64,000 nucleotides of DNA from Spartinivicinus marinus (lineage in GTDB: Bacteria; Pseudomonadota; Gammaproteobacteria; Pseudomonadales; Zooshikellaceae): contig NZ_JAPJZK010000001.1 of the NCBI RefSeq assembly GCF_026309355.1, forward strand, positions 2,004,501-2,068,500. The letters are read 5' to 3'. The notes beneath the pieces are model-generated. The model did no database searches and had not been told where the DNA came from. It saw nothing but the letters and a program-made list of their open reading frames with translations. A program made the position numbers and the translations under genes. Positions 9,653 through 20,098 of this stretch are shown here, piece by piece (position 1 is the stretch's first letter; every line of letters begins with the position of its first letter).

Positions 9653-10407
9653 CACTGATTACACCCCATTGCAAACTGCTTTATTTTACTGGCCAGCTCG
9701 ACTGTGTTGGCCATTAGGTAATGACCTGAGTTGGCCAACTTATCCACTGGTATTTCTTGCTTTTGAAACCATTCAACCAACTGGTGAGTCACTAAAGCAT
9801 CCTTAGCACCCAATAAATGCAATTGCGGGCAAGTCAACTGCTGTAGCAGGTTTCGAGTATCGAGAGTTGCCAGCAGCTTAAGCCCTTCTGCCAGCACTTC
9901 ATTGCTCAAACCTGCCTGAGGCTGCAATTGCTGGAGTAATTTTGCTGTAGTCCGATAGTTACCTGCCCCTTTTGCTACCAACAAGCAAAACTCTTTTAGG
10001 GTTTTAGCTGGGAATTGATTAAAGCCTTGCTGGAAACCATGAAAAGTTGGTTGGTCCATGCCATAAGGCCAATCTTGGTTAGCGACAAAACAGGGGTTAC
10101 TCGCCAAGGTAACTAAGACCACTTGCCCCCTCTGGGAGAGGGTAGATGATGCTAAAGCCAACAGACTCGCTAGTTGCCCTCCCAGTGACCAGCCCACCAA
10201 TACAACTGGCCCTTCTGGTAACTGGGCAGCCATCGCATCAAGCAAACTCTCTTGATGCTGCCAAACTTCCAGTTCAGTAGGCCACTGCAAGACTTTTACA
10301 GGCCATTCAGCAGATAAAGAGTCAGCAAGTGATTCAAGGGTAGCTGCAGGCATTGACCAACCAGGGATTAATGCTAAGGAATATGATGCTGAATAATTCA
10401 CTGACAT
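9652..10407 (-). CDS. bioH: Pimeloyl-ACP methyl ester esterase BioH
   Basis: Alpha/beta hydrolase that removes the methyl group from pimeloyl-ACP methyl ester, ending chain building before BioF. The nucleophile elbow GWSLGG places the catalytic Ser at about residue 74. The Asp is in LLGAKDALVTH and the His in NSGHYLMA. At 251 residues it has the family's usual length. It starts 4 bases after bioF and overlaps bioC, so it sits within the operon. Confidence 0.93.
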   Translation of the reverse strand: MSVNYSASYSLALIPGWSMPAATLESLADSLSAEWPVKVLQWPTELEVWQHQESLLDAMAAQLPEGPVVLVGWSLGGQLASLLALASSTLSQRGQVVLVTLASNPCFVANQDWPYGMDQPTFHGFQQGFNQFPAKTLKEFCLLVAKGAGNYRTTAKLLQQLQPQAGLSNEVLAEGLKLLATLDTRNLLQQLTCPQLHLLGAKDALVTHQLVEWFQKQEIPVDKLANSGHYLMANTVELASKIKQFAMGCNQ

Positions 10408-10411
10408 ACTG

Positions 10412-11602
10412 CTAATTCAACTGGCTGGAAGTGGCTTTAAACTGTTTGCAGGCTTGCTCTAACGACTCCAGCAACTGATTTACCTGCTGCTCAGAATGGC
10501 TGGCTGATAAGGTTATTCTCAGCCGGGCAGTCCCCGCTGGCACTGTAGGTGGTCGAATGGCTGTCACCATGACACCTTGTGACTTTAATTGTTGACTAAG
10601 CTTTAGGGCTGCTTCGGCATCTCCCACCACAATTGGCTGAATCGCCGTAGTTGACTCCATTAATTGCAAACCAAGCTGGCTAGCGCCTGAGCGAAACTGG
10701 CTGATGTTCTGCTGTAACTTTTCGCGCCGCCAGCTTTCAGTTTGCACCAATTTGAGACTGGCTAATGTAGCCGCAGCAATTGCGGGAGGCATTGCTGTGG
10801 TATAAATATAAGGCCGAGCAAACTGAATAAGCGATTCGATTAACACCTCATCCCCCGCAACAAAAGCGCCAGCCGTTCCTAACGCTTTACCAAAAGTGCC
10901 TACTAAAATCGGTACATCATCAGTGCTTAGCCCCGCTTCAGCAACTGCGCCTTCTCCATTTGGCCCAAGACAGCCGATGCCATGGGCATCATCCACCATT
11001 AGCCAGGCGTTATGTTGTTTGGCTAATGCTGCAATTTCAGTTAGTGGGGCAATATCACCATCCATGCTGAACACCCCATCAGTCACAATGAGCTGTTGAC
11101 CTGCCTGATGTTGCTGAAGCTTTTTGGTTAAGCTGGCTACATCATTATGGAGATAACGAGTGAAACGAGCCCCAGACAATAAGCCACCATCAATTAACGA
11201 TGCATGATTGAGCTTGTCTTGTAGTACCAGATCGCCTTTTTCAACTAAGGCGCTAATAACCCCAACATTGGCCATATAACCAGTGGAAAACAATAGTGCT
11301 CGTTGGCGCCCCGTAAACTCTGCCAGGGCCTCTTCCAACTGGTGGTGAAGAGTCGAATGTCCATTTACTAGATGAGAAGCACCGCTACCTACCCCATATT
11401 TCTCAGCCGCTTGTTGTAAGGCAGCAACCACCTTAGGGTGATTGGCTAAACCCAAATAGTCATTGCTGCAAAAATTCAGCAGCTTCTCGCCATTGCAGAT
11501 AATTTTTGCACTTTGAGCTGTTTCGAGCGTATTTCGCTGGCGCATTAGCTGCTGCTGTTGACGTTGAGCCAAACGGTTGGTGAGGCGACTCCAATCTGTC
11601 AT
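10412..11602 (-). CDS. bioF: 8-amino-7-oxononanoate synthase BioF
   Basis: PLP enzyme condensing pimeloyl-ACP with L-alanine. The 396-residue protein has the alpha-oxoamine synthase pattern: [12 protein letters not shown] near the N-terminus, [10 protein letters not shown], the VDDAHGIG segment, and the PLP-binding lysine at about residue 239 in GTFGKALG. It lies 18 bases after bioB and 4 bases before bioH. Its ribosome binding site is weak. Confidence 0.95.
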   Translation of the reverse strand: MTDWSRLTNRLAQRQQQQLMRQRNTLETAQSAKIICNGEKLLNFCSNDYLGLANHPKVVAALQQAAEKYGVGSGASHLVNGHSTLHHQLEEALAEFTGRQRALLFSTGYMANVGVISALVEKGDLVLQDKLNHASLIDGGLLSGARFTRYLHNDVASLTKKLQQHQAGQQLIVTDGVFSMDGDIAPLTEIAALAKQHNAWLMVDDAHGIGCLGPNGEGAVAEAGLSTDDVPILVGTFGKALGTAGAFVAGDEVLIESLIQFARPYIYTTAMPPAIAAATLASLKLVQTESWRREKLQQNISQFRSGASQLGLQLMESTTAIQPIVVGDAEAALKLSQQLKSQGVMVTAIRPPTVPAGTARLRITLSASHSEQQVNQLLESLEQACKQFKATSSQLN

Positions 11603-11620
11603 CTATACAACACCAGCTGC

Positions 11621-12691
11621 TTACTGACTTGGCTGCGCAGCGTCGTAAAACAGTTCGCTATTTTGCTTGTCTTGAATCGCTTGCAAAATATTCGAGGTTT
11701 GCTCTTCATCTGACTTTTCAATGCGCTGCTCTGGCTTGATACCCAGTCGCTTAAACAGCATTAAGTCTTTATTCTTTTCTGGATTAGCTGTGGTAAGCAG
11801 GCATTCTCCATAAAAAATAGAGTTTGCTCCGGCAAAAAAGGCCAAGGCCTGCATTTCATCAGACATTTGCTCACGCCCTGCTGACAGGCGTACATGGGAT
11901 GCAGGCATCATAATCCGAGCCACAGCCAGAGTTTTGATAAACTCGATAGGATCTAAGTCTTCGACGTTTTCCAGTGGTGTGCCTTCTACTTTTACCAACA
12001 TATTAATTGGCACACTTTCAGGGTGTTGAGACAAATTGGCAAGCTGAGCTAATAGCCCAATGCGATCAGTTAACGTTTCGCCCATACCAATAATGCCGCC
12101 AGAGCATACTTTAATACCAGCATCACGCACATTGCCCAAAGTATTAAGGCGGTCTTGATAGGTACGAGTTGTAATAATATTGCCGTAGAATTCAGGTGAA
12201 GTATCCAGATTGTGGTTGTAATAATCCAACCCAGCTTCTGCTAATTGATCTGCCTGATCTTTCTTTAACATGCCCAAGGTCATACAGGTTTCCAAACCTA
12301 ACGCTTTTACGCCTTTCACCATTTCCAGCACATAGGGCATATCTTTTTCACGAGGGTGTTTCCAGGCTGCTCCCATACAAAAACGGCTTGCGCCGCCTTG
12401 CTTGGCTTCTTTGGCTTTTTCTAACACTCGTTCAACTGCCAGTAGCTTTTCTTTTTCTAAACCCGTGTTGTAATGGCCACTTTGTGGACAGTATTTACAG
12501 TCTTCTGGGCAGGCTCCAGTTTTGATTGATAGCAACGTGCTAGTTTGCACTGCATTAGGATCAAAAAATTGCCTATGAATAGTTTGCGCCTGAAACAATA
12601 GATCATTAAATGGCAAATCAAACAGCATTTTAACTTCGTCATAGGTCCAGTCATGACGTATAAGTTTGGCGCTAGAAGCTGTGGCAGTCAT
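11621..12691 (-). CDS. bioB: Biotin synthase BioB
   Basis: Radical SAM enzyme inserting sulphur into dethiobiotin. The 356-residue protein has the 4Fe-4S motif CPEDCKYC (Cys61, Cys65, Cys68). The [2Fe-2S] ligand cysteines lie in [17 protein letters not shown] and [10 protein letters not shown], with the arginine in [10 protein letters not shown]. It is the first gene of the operon, transcribed from the promoter at 12756-12783 under the BirA-type operator. The start ATG is preceded by AGGAT. Confidence 0.97.
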   Translation of the reverse strand: MTATASSAKLIRHDWTYDEVKMLFDLPFNDLLFQAQTIHRQFFDPNAVQTSTLLSIKTGACPEDCKYCPQSGHYNTGLEKEKLLAVERVLEKAKEAKQGGASRFCMGAAWKHPREKDMPYVLEMVKGVKALGLETCMTLGMLKKDQADQLAEAGLDYYNHNLDTSPEFYGNIITTRTYQDRLNTLGNVRDAGIKVCSGGIIGMGETLTDRIGLLAQLANLSQHPESVPINMLVKVEGTPLENVEDLDPIEFIKTLAVARIMMPASHVRLSAGREQMSDEMQALAFFAGANSIFYGECLLTTANPEKNKDLMLFKRLGIKPEQRIEKSDEEQTSNILQAIQDKQNSELFYDAAQPSQ

Positions 12692-12755
12692 TTTCGTTAT
12701 CCTACATCACCGGCTGTATGAGTTAGTCTTTTATGTATCGAACAGTATGGACGAC

Positions 12756-12783
12756 ATAATATAAAGGAGAGACTATCTGTCAA
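12756..12783 (-). promoter_or_regulatory. Sigma-70 promoter of the bio operon
   Basis: Read on the minus strand there is a consensus -35 TTGACA (12783-12778), a 16-base spacer and a -10 TATTAT (12761-12756). Transcription would start near 12749, about 58 bases before bioB. The -35 hexamer lies inside one half of the BirA-type operator. Confidence 0.75.
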
Positions 12784-12809
12784 CCCAAAATGATTAACCA
12801 GGTTTACAA
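12777..12809. promoter_or_regulatory. BirA-type biotin operator
   Basis: Half-sites CTGTCAACC (12777-12785) and GGTTTACAA (12801-12809) are separated by 15 bases. The consensus for gammaproteobacterial BirA is TTGTAAACC, a 14-16 base spacer, then GGTTTACAA. The right half is perfect and the left matches 7 of 9; one mismatch creates the TTGACA -35 on the minus strand. Binding would block the bio promoter and also covers the first codons of comF. Confidence 0.78.
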
Positions 12810-13512
12810 ATGGATAAAAAACAATCTACGGCTACCACACTCTTGTTGGCTATGCCAAGCATCATGTGATGCATATCACCGGCTATGCCAAGACTGTATT
12901 AAGCAGTTACCACGGATAAAGCACCCATGTCGTCTTTGTTCAGAGCCGTTACCTTTCAAAACAGAAGATATGGTATGCGGCCGATGTTATTCACAGCCGC
13001 CCACATTTAATCACTGCATCCCCGCTTTTTGTTACAGTTTTCCTATAGATCACATGATTCATCAATATAAATTTAATGGTAAGTTGATCTGTGGCCAGGC
13101 ACTTACCATTCAGTTAAAGGAAAGACTTGTTAGTGCTTACACCAATCAGCCGTGGCCAGAACTCATCATCCCTACTCCACTTCATCGTAAGCGCGAATTA
13201 CAACGAGGCTTTAATCAAGCCTTATTAATTGCCAGACAATTAAGTAAACAACTAAAAATACCTTTGCAACCTCGCCTTATTCGCAGATATAAAAAAACCA
13301 GTGCCCAGACTGGCTTATCAGCAAAAGAGCGGCAGGTTAATATTCGCAATGCTTTTCAGATAATAAGTCAGTCTTTACCAAACCACCTTGCCTTAGTTGA
13401 TGATGTTGTCACCACAGGAACAACTGTTAATGAAATAAGCCGCTTACTAAAAGAAGCAGGCGTACAAAAAGTCGACATATGGTGTATAGCAAAAACACCA
13501 AAGTGGAACTAG
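12790..13512 (+). CDS. ComF-family phosphoribosyltransferase-like protein
   Basis: 240 residues. The N-terminal part has two zinc-ribbon-like cysteine groups (CWLCQ with CQDC, and CRLC with CGRC). The C-terminal part is a type I phosphoribosyltransferase fold with the PRPP loop LVDDVVTTGTTVNE and the segment PLHRKRELQRGFNQA. The family is linked to DNA uptake and to processing of single-stranded DNA. It is divergent from bioB, as in many gammaproteobacteria. Its ATG lies inside the BirA-type operator and the nearest purine-rich site (GGAGA, 12765-12769) is about 20 bases away, so translation initiation looks poor. No upstream in-frame alternative start exists. Confidence 0.9.
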   Translation: MINQVYKWIKNNLRLPHSCWLCQASCDAYHRLCQDCIKQLPRIKHPCRLCSEPLPFKTEDMVCGRCYSQPPTFNHCIPAFCYSFPIDHMIHQYKFNGKLICGQALTIQLKERLVSAYTNQPWPELIIPTPLHRKRELQRGFNQALLIARQLSKQLKIPLQPRLIRRYKKTSAQTGLSAKERQVNIRNAFQIISQSLPNHLALVDDVVTTGTTVNEISRLLKEAGVQKVDIWCIAKTPKWN

Positions 13513-13573
13513 CGCAAATATTCAGGCCAGACATTGACATATATTGCCTCAGCCAATTACATTACCCTACTCA

Positions 13574-13594
13574 CTTTTGTAAACACTACAAAAG
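13574..13594. other. Perfect inverted repeat between comF and modA
   Basis: CTTTTGTA and TACAAAAG form an 8-bp stem around a 5-base loop. No T-run follows, so it is not a strong terminator. It could be an operator or a weak hairpin. It does not match the ModE box I know. Confidence 0.4.
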
Positions 13595-13669
13595 GTTAAG
13601 AAAATAGATACAAGCTAGTTATAGGGTAATAAAGGGCAGCACTTGAATAGAAGTATAAGGTCTTAATTT

Positions 13670-14437
13670 ATGACTAAAATAAAAGGACTCTTCACGCTCA
13701 TCCTGGCTTTATTTTGTCAGCAAGCTTTCGCTGACAAGAAAAACATAACCATTGCAGTCTCATCCAACTTTAAAAATACTCTTCATCAGCTCATCCGCCA
13801 TTATAAGCAAAATAACCCAAAAACTTATTTTAAAGTAAGTTCAGGTGCCACTGGCTTACTTTATACTCAAATAAAAAATGGGGCGCCTTATGAGGTATTT
13901 TTAGCTGCAGATCAACGCCGCCCAATGCTGCTTGATAAAGAAAATTTAATTATACCGAATAGCCGTTTTACCTATGCCTACGGTAAATTAGTATTCTGGC
14001 ATCCCAAAGATAATTTTCACTTAACTGAAGGTAGCTTAGGTCAAGCAATCACCAATAGTCGCTTTATTAGTATTGCTAATCCCGACTTAGCCCCTTATGG
14101 CATGGCTGCAGAGCAGAGCTTAAAAAAGCTAAAACTGTGGGAAGCAGCAAAATATAAAGTGGTCATGGGAAACAATATTGCTCAAGCCTATCAGTTTACT
14201 GCCAGTGGCAATGCTGATTTAGGGCTGGTTGCTCTCTCACAAGTAATTACCCTAAAAAACAATACCTACTGGGTTGTTCCTCAAAAGCACTACCAACCGA
14301 TTGTTCAGCAAGCAGTTTTACTAAAAAAAGCCATTACCAATGATGCTGCTATCGATTTTATTGCATTTCTAAAAAGCTCAGACAGCCACAGCATTATCCA
14401 ACGTAACGGTTATGGTACCAGCTCCGATGACGATTAG
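13670..14437 (+). CDS. modA: Molybdate ABC transporter, periplasmic binding protein ModA
   Basis: 255 residues with a signal peptide (KGLFTLILALFCQQAFA). The mature protein starts with the ModA pattern ITIAVSSNFKNTL. The oxyanion-binding region KVSSGATGLLYTQIKNGAPYEVF follows, then ADQRRP. It captures molybdate or tungstate in the periplasm and passes it to ModB/ModC, encoded directly downstream. No clear ModE box was seen upstream. Confidence 0.93.
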   Translation: MTKIKGLFTLILALFCQQAFADKKNITIAVSSNFKNTLHQLIRHYKQNNPKTYFKVSSGATGLLYTQIKNGAPYEVFLAADQRRPMLLDKENLIIPNSRFTYAYGKLVFWHPKDNFHLTEGSLGQAITNSRFISIANPDLAPYGMAAEQSLKKLKLWEAAKYKVVMGNNIAQAYQFTASGNADLGLVALSQVITLKNNTYWVVPQKHYQPIVQQAVLLKKAITNDAAIDFIAFLKSSDSHSIIQRNGYGTSSDDD

Positions 14438-14494
14438 GGCCTGATTATAGCTCACTAGTCACTCAATTTATTTACTGATTAACTACTACTTATA

Positions 14495-15202
14495 ATGGAT
14501 GTACTCACCGAACAAGACTGGCTAGCCATCAAGCTTACTTTGCAGCTGGCTTTAGTCACTACCATTATTTTATTACTGATTGGCCCTGTTATTGCTTGGT
14601 GGCTTGCTCATGGCCGCAGTCGTGTTCGTAACATGATTGAAGCATTAGTGGCCATGCCATTAATTTTGCCTCCCACCGTGCTGGGTTTTTATTTATTAAT
14701 CGCTTTTTCACCCAATTCTTTCATTGGTAATTTTTGGCTGCAACTGACGGGAAGTTCACTTACCTTTACTTTTCAAGGGTTGGTAATTGGCTCAGTGCTA
14801 TATTCTCTGCCATTTATGGTACAACCACTACAAGCCGCTTTTAATCAGCTGGATATCAAGTTATTACAGGCAGCCTCTAGCATGGGTGCCAACCGTTGGG
14901 ATCAATTTTTTAACCTGATTATTCCTCTAACTAAACGCAGCTTTTTAATCGCCACCAGCATGGCTTTTGCTCATACCGTTGGTGAGTTTGGTGTGGTGTT
15001 AATGATTGGAGGCAATATTCCTGGTGAAACCCAAGTATTATCCATTGCATTGTTTGACCATGTAGAATCCTTAAATTATCAACAAGCCCACTGGCTGGCT
15101 GGAATTTTACTGGTATTTTCATTTCTGTTGTTATGGCTGTTGTACAGCTTGCAACGTAATAATCAAGCTGCTAACTCCCCAACCGCCCATGCTAAGCTTT
15201 AA
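14495..15202 (+). CDS. modB: Molybdate ABC transporter permease ModB
   Basis: 235-residue inner-membrane protein with about five hydrophobic helices. The permease EAA-type loop (AASSMGANRWDQFFNLIIPLTKRS) and the VGEFGVVLMIGGNIPGET segment typical of ModB are present. It lies 57 bases after modA and overlaps modC by 14 bases. Confidence 0.94.
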   Translation: MDVLTEQDWLAIKLTLQLALVTTIILLLIGPVIAWWLAHGRSRVRNMIEALVAMPLILPPTVLGFYLLIAFSPNSFIGNFWLQLTGSSLTFTFQGLVIGSVLYSLPFMVQPLQAAFNQLDIKLLQAASSMGANRWDQFFNLIIPLTKRSFLIATSMAFAHTVGEFGVVLMIGGNIPGETQVLSIALFDHVESLNYQQAHWLAGILLVFSFLLLWLLYSLQRNNQAANSPTAHAKL

Positions 15203-16289
15203 TGTTCAGTGTTTACTGCAAAATAACCAGGATCAATTTCAATTAAGCGCTGCTGGAGAAATTACCAACCAGGGTATTACAGCCATTTTTGGCCCTTCTG
15301 GCTGTGGTAAAACTACTTTATTTGAAACTTTCGCTGGGCTGAACCAACAAGCTACAGGAAAAATTACCTTAGGCCAGCAAACCTGGTTAGATAGCCAAAA
15401 AAAATTATTTACCCCGGCTTATCAACGAGGAGTAGGTTATGTATTTCAGGACGCACGACTATTTCCCCACTTAACTGTGTTGGATAACTTGAAGTTTGCA
15501 ATTAAGCGTCGACTTAAGGGTTATCAACAGTATCTTAGTCTGAATGATGCGATTAGCCTGTTAAGCTTAGATAGCCTGATTAACCGCTATCCTTATGAGT
15601 TATCAGGTGGTCAACAGCAACGAGTAGCCATCGCCCGAGGACTGTTAGCAGCCTGTCAATTAATATTAATGGATGAGCCCTCAACGGCCCTTGATCGTGC
15701 CAGTCGTCGAGAAATATGGAGCAACCTGCACCATATTGCTCAACAAATGGTAATTCCCTGGCTAGTAATTAGCCATGATATTCATGAAGTAAACCAGCTG
15801 GCTGATCAAGTTATTTTAATGGAAGCAGGAAATATCACAGCCAACGTTGATATTTTTCAATTAAGCCACTACCTGCCACAACAACGGTTAGATTTACATC
15901 ATATGGTGAGTGTTGTAGAAGGAGACTTAACTAAGCACGACCAGCAACATCACCTATCTTTTCTTGATCTGGATGGGTTTAAAGTGTGTTTACACCAGCT
16001 CCCCTATAGCCCAGGTAATCGTATTCGCCTAGAAATTCCAGCCAAAGATGTTAGCCTGGCACTGCAGCCCAACCATAACACCAGCGCATTAAACAGCATT
16101 CCTTGCACTATTAGCCAAATTACCAATATTGCTGATGGTTTATGCTTGATTGAATTAACCGTCAACCAGCAACGAATTTTATCACTGATAACCAGTAAGT
16201 CCTGCCAGGAGCTACAACTAGAGTCAGGTAAAGCTATCTACGCCAGCATTAAAAGCGTAGCACTACTGTCTAGAGCCATTGCTACTTAA
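15189..16289 (+). CDS. modC: Molybdate ABC transporter ATP-binding protein ModC
   Basis: 366 residues. ABC ATPase domain with Walker A GPSGCGKTTL, the Q-loop region GYVFQDARLFPHL, signature LSGGQQQRVAIARG and Walker B LILMDEPSTALD. The C-terminal third (about 290-360) is a molybdate-binding TOBE/Mop domain containing NSIPCTISQI. It powers molybdate import. The start codon lies inside the modB frame, implying coupled translation. Confidence 0.95.
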   Translation: MLSFNVQCLLQNNQDQFQLSAAGEITNQGITAIFGPSGCGKTTLFETFAGLNQQATGKITLGQQTWLDSQKKLFTPAYQRGVGYVFQDARLFPHLTVLDNLKFAIKRRLKGYQQYLSLNDAISLLSLDSLINRYPYELSGGQQQRVAIARGLLAACQLILMDEPSTALDRASRREIWSNLHHIAQQMVIPWLVISHDIHEVNQLADQVILMEAGNITANVDIFQLSHYLPQQRLDLHHMVSVVEGDLTKHDQQHHLSFLDLDGFKVCLHQLPYSPGNRIRLEIPAKDVSLALQPNHNTSALNSIPCTISQITNIADGLCLIELTVNQQRILSLITSKSCQELQLESGKAIYASIKSVALLSRAIAT

Positions 16290-16346
16290 ATCTTTTCCTT
16301 TCATCTACACTTGAACCAGTAGTAATAATGAAATTCAACATCAACA

Positions 16347-18359
16347 ATGAAACTCACTCTCACCACAAAGCTAGTTATTGGGTTTGGTACAATTATTGCC
16401 TTAATTGCTGCTACTGCCTTCTTAACCCTACAGCGCACAACCCAAATTAACCAGGCGAAAAGCTACCTGATTGAACACCAGTTTGTGGTTGTTAATGCCA
16501 GTAAAGAACTACTTAATGGCTTATATACTTCAATTGCTGCTTTGCGGGGCTATTTAATTTTAGGCAACCAATCGGCACAGGCTGAAAAATTCAAGAAGCA
16601 ACGTATAGCCGCCTGGAAAACTATTCAGCAATCGCAGCAACAACTCAGCCAACTTGCTAATCAGCCAAGTCAAAAAGACCAGCAACTGGGCGATAGCTTA
16701 AACCGGCTCACTCCTATCATGACAGAGTTACGACAATGGCAGGATAAAATAGAGGCTCTAAGCCATACGGAAGCAAACATACCCGCGATTACAACACTAC
16801 TAAATGAGGCAGGACCTTATGCAGATACTGCTTTAGATCAACTTAATATTTTAATGAACGAAGAAGATCAACAAATAGCCACCCCTAAACGCAAACATCT
16901 CCTTAAATTATTTGCTGATAGCCACAGCTCATTAAGTAATAGTATTTCGAATTTAAAGGACTTTTTAATTACAGGCGATAATCGTTTCGTTGAAAAATTC
17001 CAAACCAACTGGCAAATAAACCAGACAAAACTAAAGCCCGTTGAAGACATGGCTTACCTGTTTACAGAAACAGAGGCTCGCATTTGGAAGCTGTATCTTA
17101 AAATGCGCCAACTGTTTGCCCCACTGCCCGAGGAAATGATCAAGCTACGTAAAGGAAACGACTGGAATAAAGCTTATCATTTAATGGCAACAGAGGCAGT
17201 GCCTAGAGTTGAGCAAATTACTGAAATCATTAAACAGCAAAATCAATTAACTCAACAAGATACCAAGGTTCTAGGCGAGGCAATAGAAAAAATCAGTCTA
17301 ACCGTCATTAGTGCCAGTGTAGCAACACTGCTAGTCAGTATTATTATTGGCGTGATATTTAGCAAGCAGTTAGTCAATGCCTTAGTCCCTCTTAATCGCA
17401 AAGCCAATGAAATTGCCAATGGCGATCTTTCAGGGAAAAATTTACCTGTCAAAGTCCATGATGAATTAGGCAATCTGACTGAGTCAATTAACCGCATGGC
17501 AAACCACCTACGCCAATTGGTTGAGCAGATGAATAACACAACCCAAGATGTCAACCAGGGAACTGCTCAATTAACTGAAGCTAATAAACAAATAGCTGGC
17601 TCGATGCAGCATCAAAATGAAAAAATAACTACCATAGCCAGTGCTGTAGACCAATTATCTGCCGCAGCCAATCAAGTGGCACAAAATACGGCAGATGCAT
17701 CACACCATGCACAAGATTCTGCCAATATTGCCAATGAAGGTGGAGATAAACTCAAAGCAACCATTACAACTATCCGCGATATTCAGCAATCCGTGACGAG
17801 CAGCAACCAGGCCGTCGAAAATTTAAACGCGAAAAGTGAAGAAATTGGTCGCATTACTGAAGTCATCCGAGATATTGCTGAGCAAACTAACTTATTAGCG
17901 CTTAATGCTGCTATTGAAGCAGCCCGTGCAGGTGAGCAAGGCAGAGGATTTGCTGTAGTGGCCGATGAAGTACGACAGTTAGCCCAGCGCACGAGCACCT
18001 CAACAGAAGAAATTACCCGCTCGATTCAAGCCATTCAACAAGAGACCAGTGAAGCAGTAAAGCTCATGGCTAATGGCATCCAATTAGTGAAACAAGGTAC
18101 GGACAATGCCCAGGCAGCAGGACATTCAATTGAAGAAGCTGTCAGCCATGTTAATGATGTGGCTAGCATGATAACTTCAATTGCCGCCTCAACTGAACAG
18201 CAATCCAATGTTACCCATGAAATAGCCACAACCATTGAAGACGTTTCCCAGCTTATTCAACTCGCTACCGACCAAACTCAACAAAATGCTGATGCCACTA
18301 CGCAATTATTAAGTAAAGCCTGTCAGTTAGATGAGCAGGTTAAGCGGTTTACACTTTAA
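16347..18359 (+). CDS. Methyl-accepting chemotaxis protein with HBM-type sensor region
   Basis: 670 residues. TM1 at about 7-27; a long, mostly helical periplasmic region of about 290 residues (the size and style of HBM domains, which in known cases bind organic acids); TM2 at about 315-340 ([17 protein letters not shown]); HAMP to about 395; then the cytoplasmic signalling domain. The hairpin tip has [29 protein letters not shown] at roughly 515-545. It reports ligand occupancy to CheA/CheW. Divided from modC by 57 bases, it may share its transcript. The ligand is unknown. Confidence 0.93.
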   Translation: MKLTLTTKLVIGFGTIIALIAATAFLTLQRTTQINQAKSYLIEHQFVVVNASKELLNGLYTSIAALRGYLILGNQSAQAEKFKKQRIAAWKTIQQSQQQLSQLANQPSQKDQQLGDSLNRLTPIMTELRQWQDKIEALSHTEANIPAITTLLNEAGPYADTALDQLNILMNEEDQQIATPKRKHLLKLFADSHSSLSNSISNLKDFLITGDNRFVEKFQTNWQINQTKLKPVEDMAYLFTETEARIWKLYLKMRQLFAPLPEEMIKLRKGNDWNKAYHLMATEAVPRVEQITEIIKQQNQLTQQDTKVLGEAIEKISLTVISASVATLLVSIIIGVIFSKQLVNALVPLNRKANEIANGDLSGKNLPVKVHDELGNLTESINRMANHLRQLVEQMNNTTQDVNQGTAQLTEANKQIAGSMQHQNEKITTIASAVDQLSAAANQVAQNTADASHHAQDSANIANEGGDKLKATITTIRDIQQSVTSSNQAVENLNAKSEEIGRITEVIRDIAEQTNLLALNAAIEAARAGEQGRGFAVVADEVRQLAQRTSTSTEEITRSIQAIQQETSEAVKLMANGIQLVKQGTDNAQAAGHSIEEAVSHVNDVASMITSIAASTEQQSNVTHEIATTIEDVSQLIQLATDQTQQNADATTQLLSKACQLDEQVKRFTL

Positions 18360-18388
18360 CCCTCCCCTCGCATTGGGTATAGCTACTT

Positions 18389-18925
18389 CTATTTTGTTTT
18401 TTGCCACTCTCTTTTAAGTATGGCCATAACAACTGTATTCCACCACTTACCTTTAAAAAACCGATTCTCAACAAAGTATGCTTCTTCTCGCATGCCCAGT
18501 TTTTTACATAGCTGAATTGCTGATTTGTTATCGGCGATTGTTTCAGCATAAATCCGGTGGAGATTATGGCACTTAAAACCATAGCCAATTAAAGCAGACA
18601 TCGCCGCTTTGGCATGCCCTGTAGCCTGATGTTTACGTGCAATGCCACAGCCAATAGAAGCTTGTTGCTCTGGCTCTAGTCGTAATCCAACAGTCCCAAG
18701 CAATTGACCAGAATCTTTGAGCGTAACAGCAAGCTGAAACTTTGTTCTTTCAAGGTCAGCTGTTTGCTTAACAAACATTTCAGCCAATGTTCTAGCCTTT
18801 TCTATAGAACAGTCTTCTTCACTATAGAAACGCTGGTATTTTTCATCTTGAGTTAATACACAATACTGTTCTATATCTGCTTGTTGAAAATCGCGCAAAA
18901 CCAACTGATCAGTTTCAACTATCAA
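18389..18925 (-). CDS. GNAT-family N-acetyltransferase (RimJ/RimL-like)
   Basis: 178 residues. The start pattern VETDQLVLRDFQQADIE and the acetyl-CoA region (GCGIARKHQATGHAKAAMSALIGYGF), with a later NKSAIQLCKKLGM, are those of RimJ/RimL-type acetyltransferases. The protein lacks an ATG at the expected place. A TTG at 18925 has AAGGA 7 bases upstream and gives the full domain, so I take it as the start. The substrate cannot be told. Confidence 0.85.
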   Translation of the reverse strand: MIVETDQLVLRDFQQADIEQYCVLTQDEKYQRFYSEEDCSIEKARTLAEMFVKQTADLERTKFQLAVTLKDSGQLLGTVGLRLEPEQQASIGCGIARKHQATGHAKAAMSALIGYGFKCHNLHRIYAETIADNKSAIQLCKKLGMREEAYFVENRFFKGKWWNTVVMAILKREWQKTK

Positions 18926-19060
18926 TACAATGTCCTTTTATTTTCAATTCCCTAGAAAACCTCTAACAAACGTTTATATAAGGTAAATGAGTGTGAATCG
19001 CAAGTAAAGTAGTTTCAATAAGTATTCAAGGCAGCAAAAAATAAATTTAAATAGGAATTA

Positions 19061-19588
19061 TTACCCTTTCACTTTTACCTTATTTTGTCTATTAACCAAA
19101 ATTTCATTTTCTTGGGTAATAGTTTTTAACTGAAAACGAGCGCGTCTTAGCCGAGTCGCGACGGTATTAGAAGGGATATTTAATTCCTCAGCAATTTCTT
19201 CTTGAGAAAACCCTAATATAACTTGCATTAGCAAAGGCTCACGATACATATCTGGCAGCTGTTGTATACAATAACGAAGTGAGTCTAAGTTTTCGGAGTA
19301 GTGATAACGACCACTATAGTCAGCCATGTCCTCAACATCTACTTCGGAGTAATCAATCGTTTTTTGCTGAAACCTTCGAGCATTTTCACGACGCAAAATC
19401 GTAATCAGCCATGCCTTTGCTGATTCGATTTTTTTAAGCCCAGCAAATCCTCGCCAAGCTTTCATAAAAGTATCTTGAACCAAGTCTTCTGCTGTTGGCT
19501 GATCATGTGTAAGCCAATAAGCATACTGATACAATGATTTCTGATAAGTAGCTACTAGCTCTGTAAACCTACGCTGTTCAGATACCAT
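19061..19588 (-). CDS. ECF-type RNA polymerase sigma factor
   Basis: 175 residues. Region 2 is FTELVATYQKSLYQYAYWLT and AEDLVQDTFMKAWRGF. Region 4 is a helix-turn-helix with GFSQEEIAEELNIPSNTVATRLRRAR. It directs polymerase to a small regulon. No anti-sigma gene is adjacent: the next minus-strand gene is a GNAT enzyme 135 bases downstream, and the divergent neighbour is a two-component system. Its controlling signal is therefore unclear. Confidence 0.9.
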   Translation of the reverse strand: MVSEQRRFTELVATYQKSLYQYAYWLTHDQPTAEDLVQDTFMKAWRGFAGLKKIESAKAWLITILRRENARRFQQKTIDYSEVDVEDMADYSGRYHYSENLDSLRYCIQQLPDMYREPLLMQVILGFSQEEIAEELNIPSNTVATRLRRARFQLKTITQENEILVNRQNKVKVKG

Positions 19589-20098
19589 TATTCACTATCA
19601 CCCAAGCACCTTACGATGTATTTCATTAACTTGATATACAGCTGCTAATACCGATCAACAAGCATAAACATCTGTTTAAATTCTATGTTTAATTAATATA
19701 AACTACTGTATTCTCTTGAGCACAAATCAATTGATTTTCACAATTACTGCTACGGGGCTAGTCTAACGAGCGAGGGGTTAATGAAAGGTTAATGATATAA
19801 GAATAAATAAGCTGAGTTTTGTTATTATTTGTAACTCGAACAGTGTATTTCAACAGTAATAGATAAACCTGTATACGATATATAACTATATTTACCTATA
19901 AGCATATTAATACTTTATTTCCAATCAAGCATTCTATTTAACTATATAAGTATTAATATCAATTACTTTTTGTTTGATTTTTATGCAATATTAGCGGCCT
20001 CTCAGTATCTAATCCAGACAAACTTACAACCAAACTTCTTTCAAGAGGTATAGTTATATTAGTAATCCAAGCTTTTAGCAGCTCGGACCATTACCATT
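19589..20098. other. AT-rich divergent intergenic region
   Basis: About 510 bases between the ECF sigma gene and the response regulator gene, very AT-rich near 19800-20000. It must hold promoters for both directions, but no consensus pair is clear. No coding frame, tRNA or repeat was seen. Confidence 0.4.

Noticed and set aside
13513-13669. ModE operator upstream of modA
   Set aside because: No sequence resembling the known ModE box was found.
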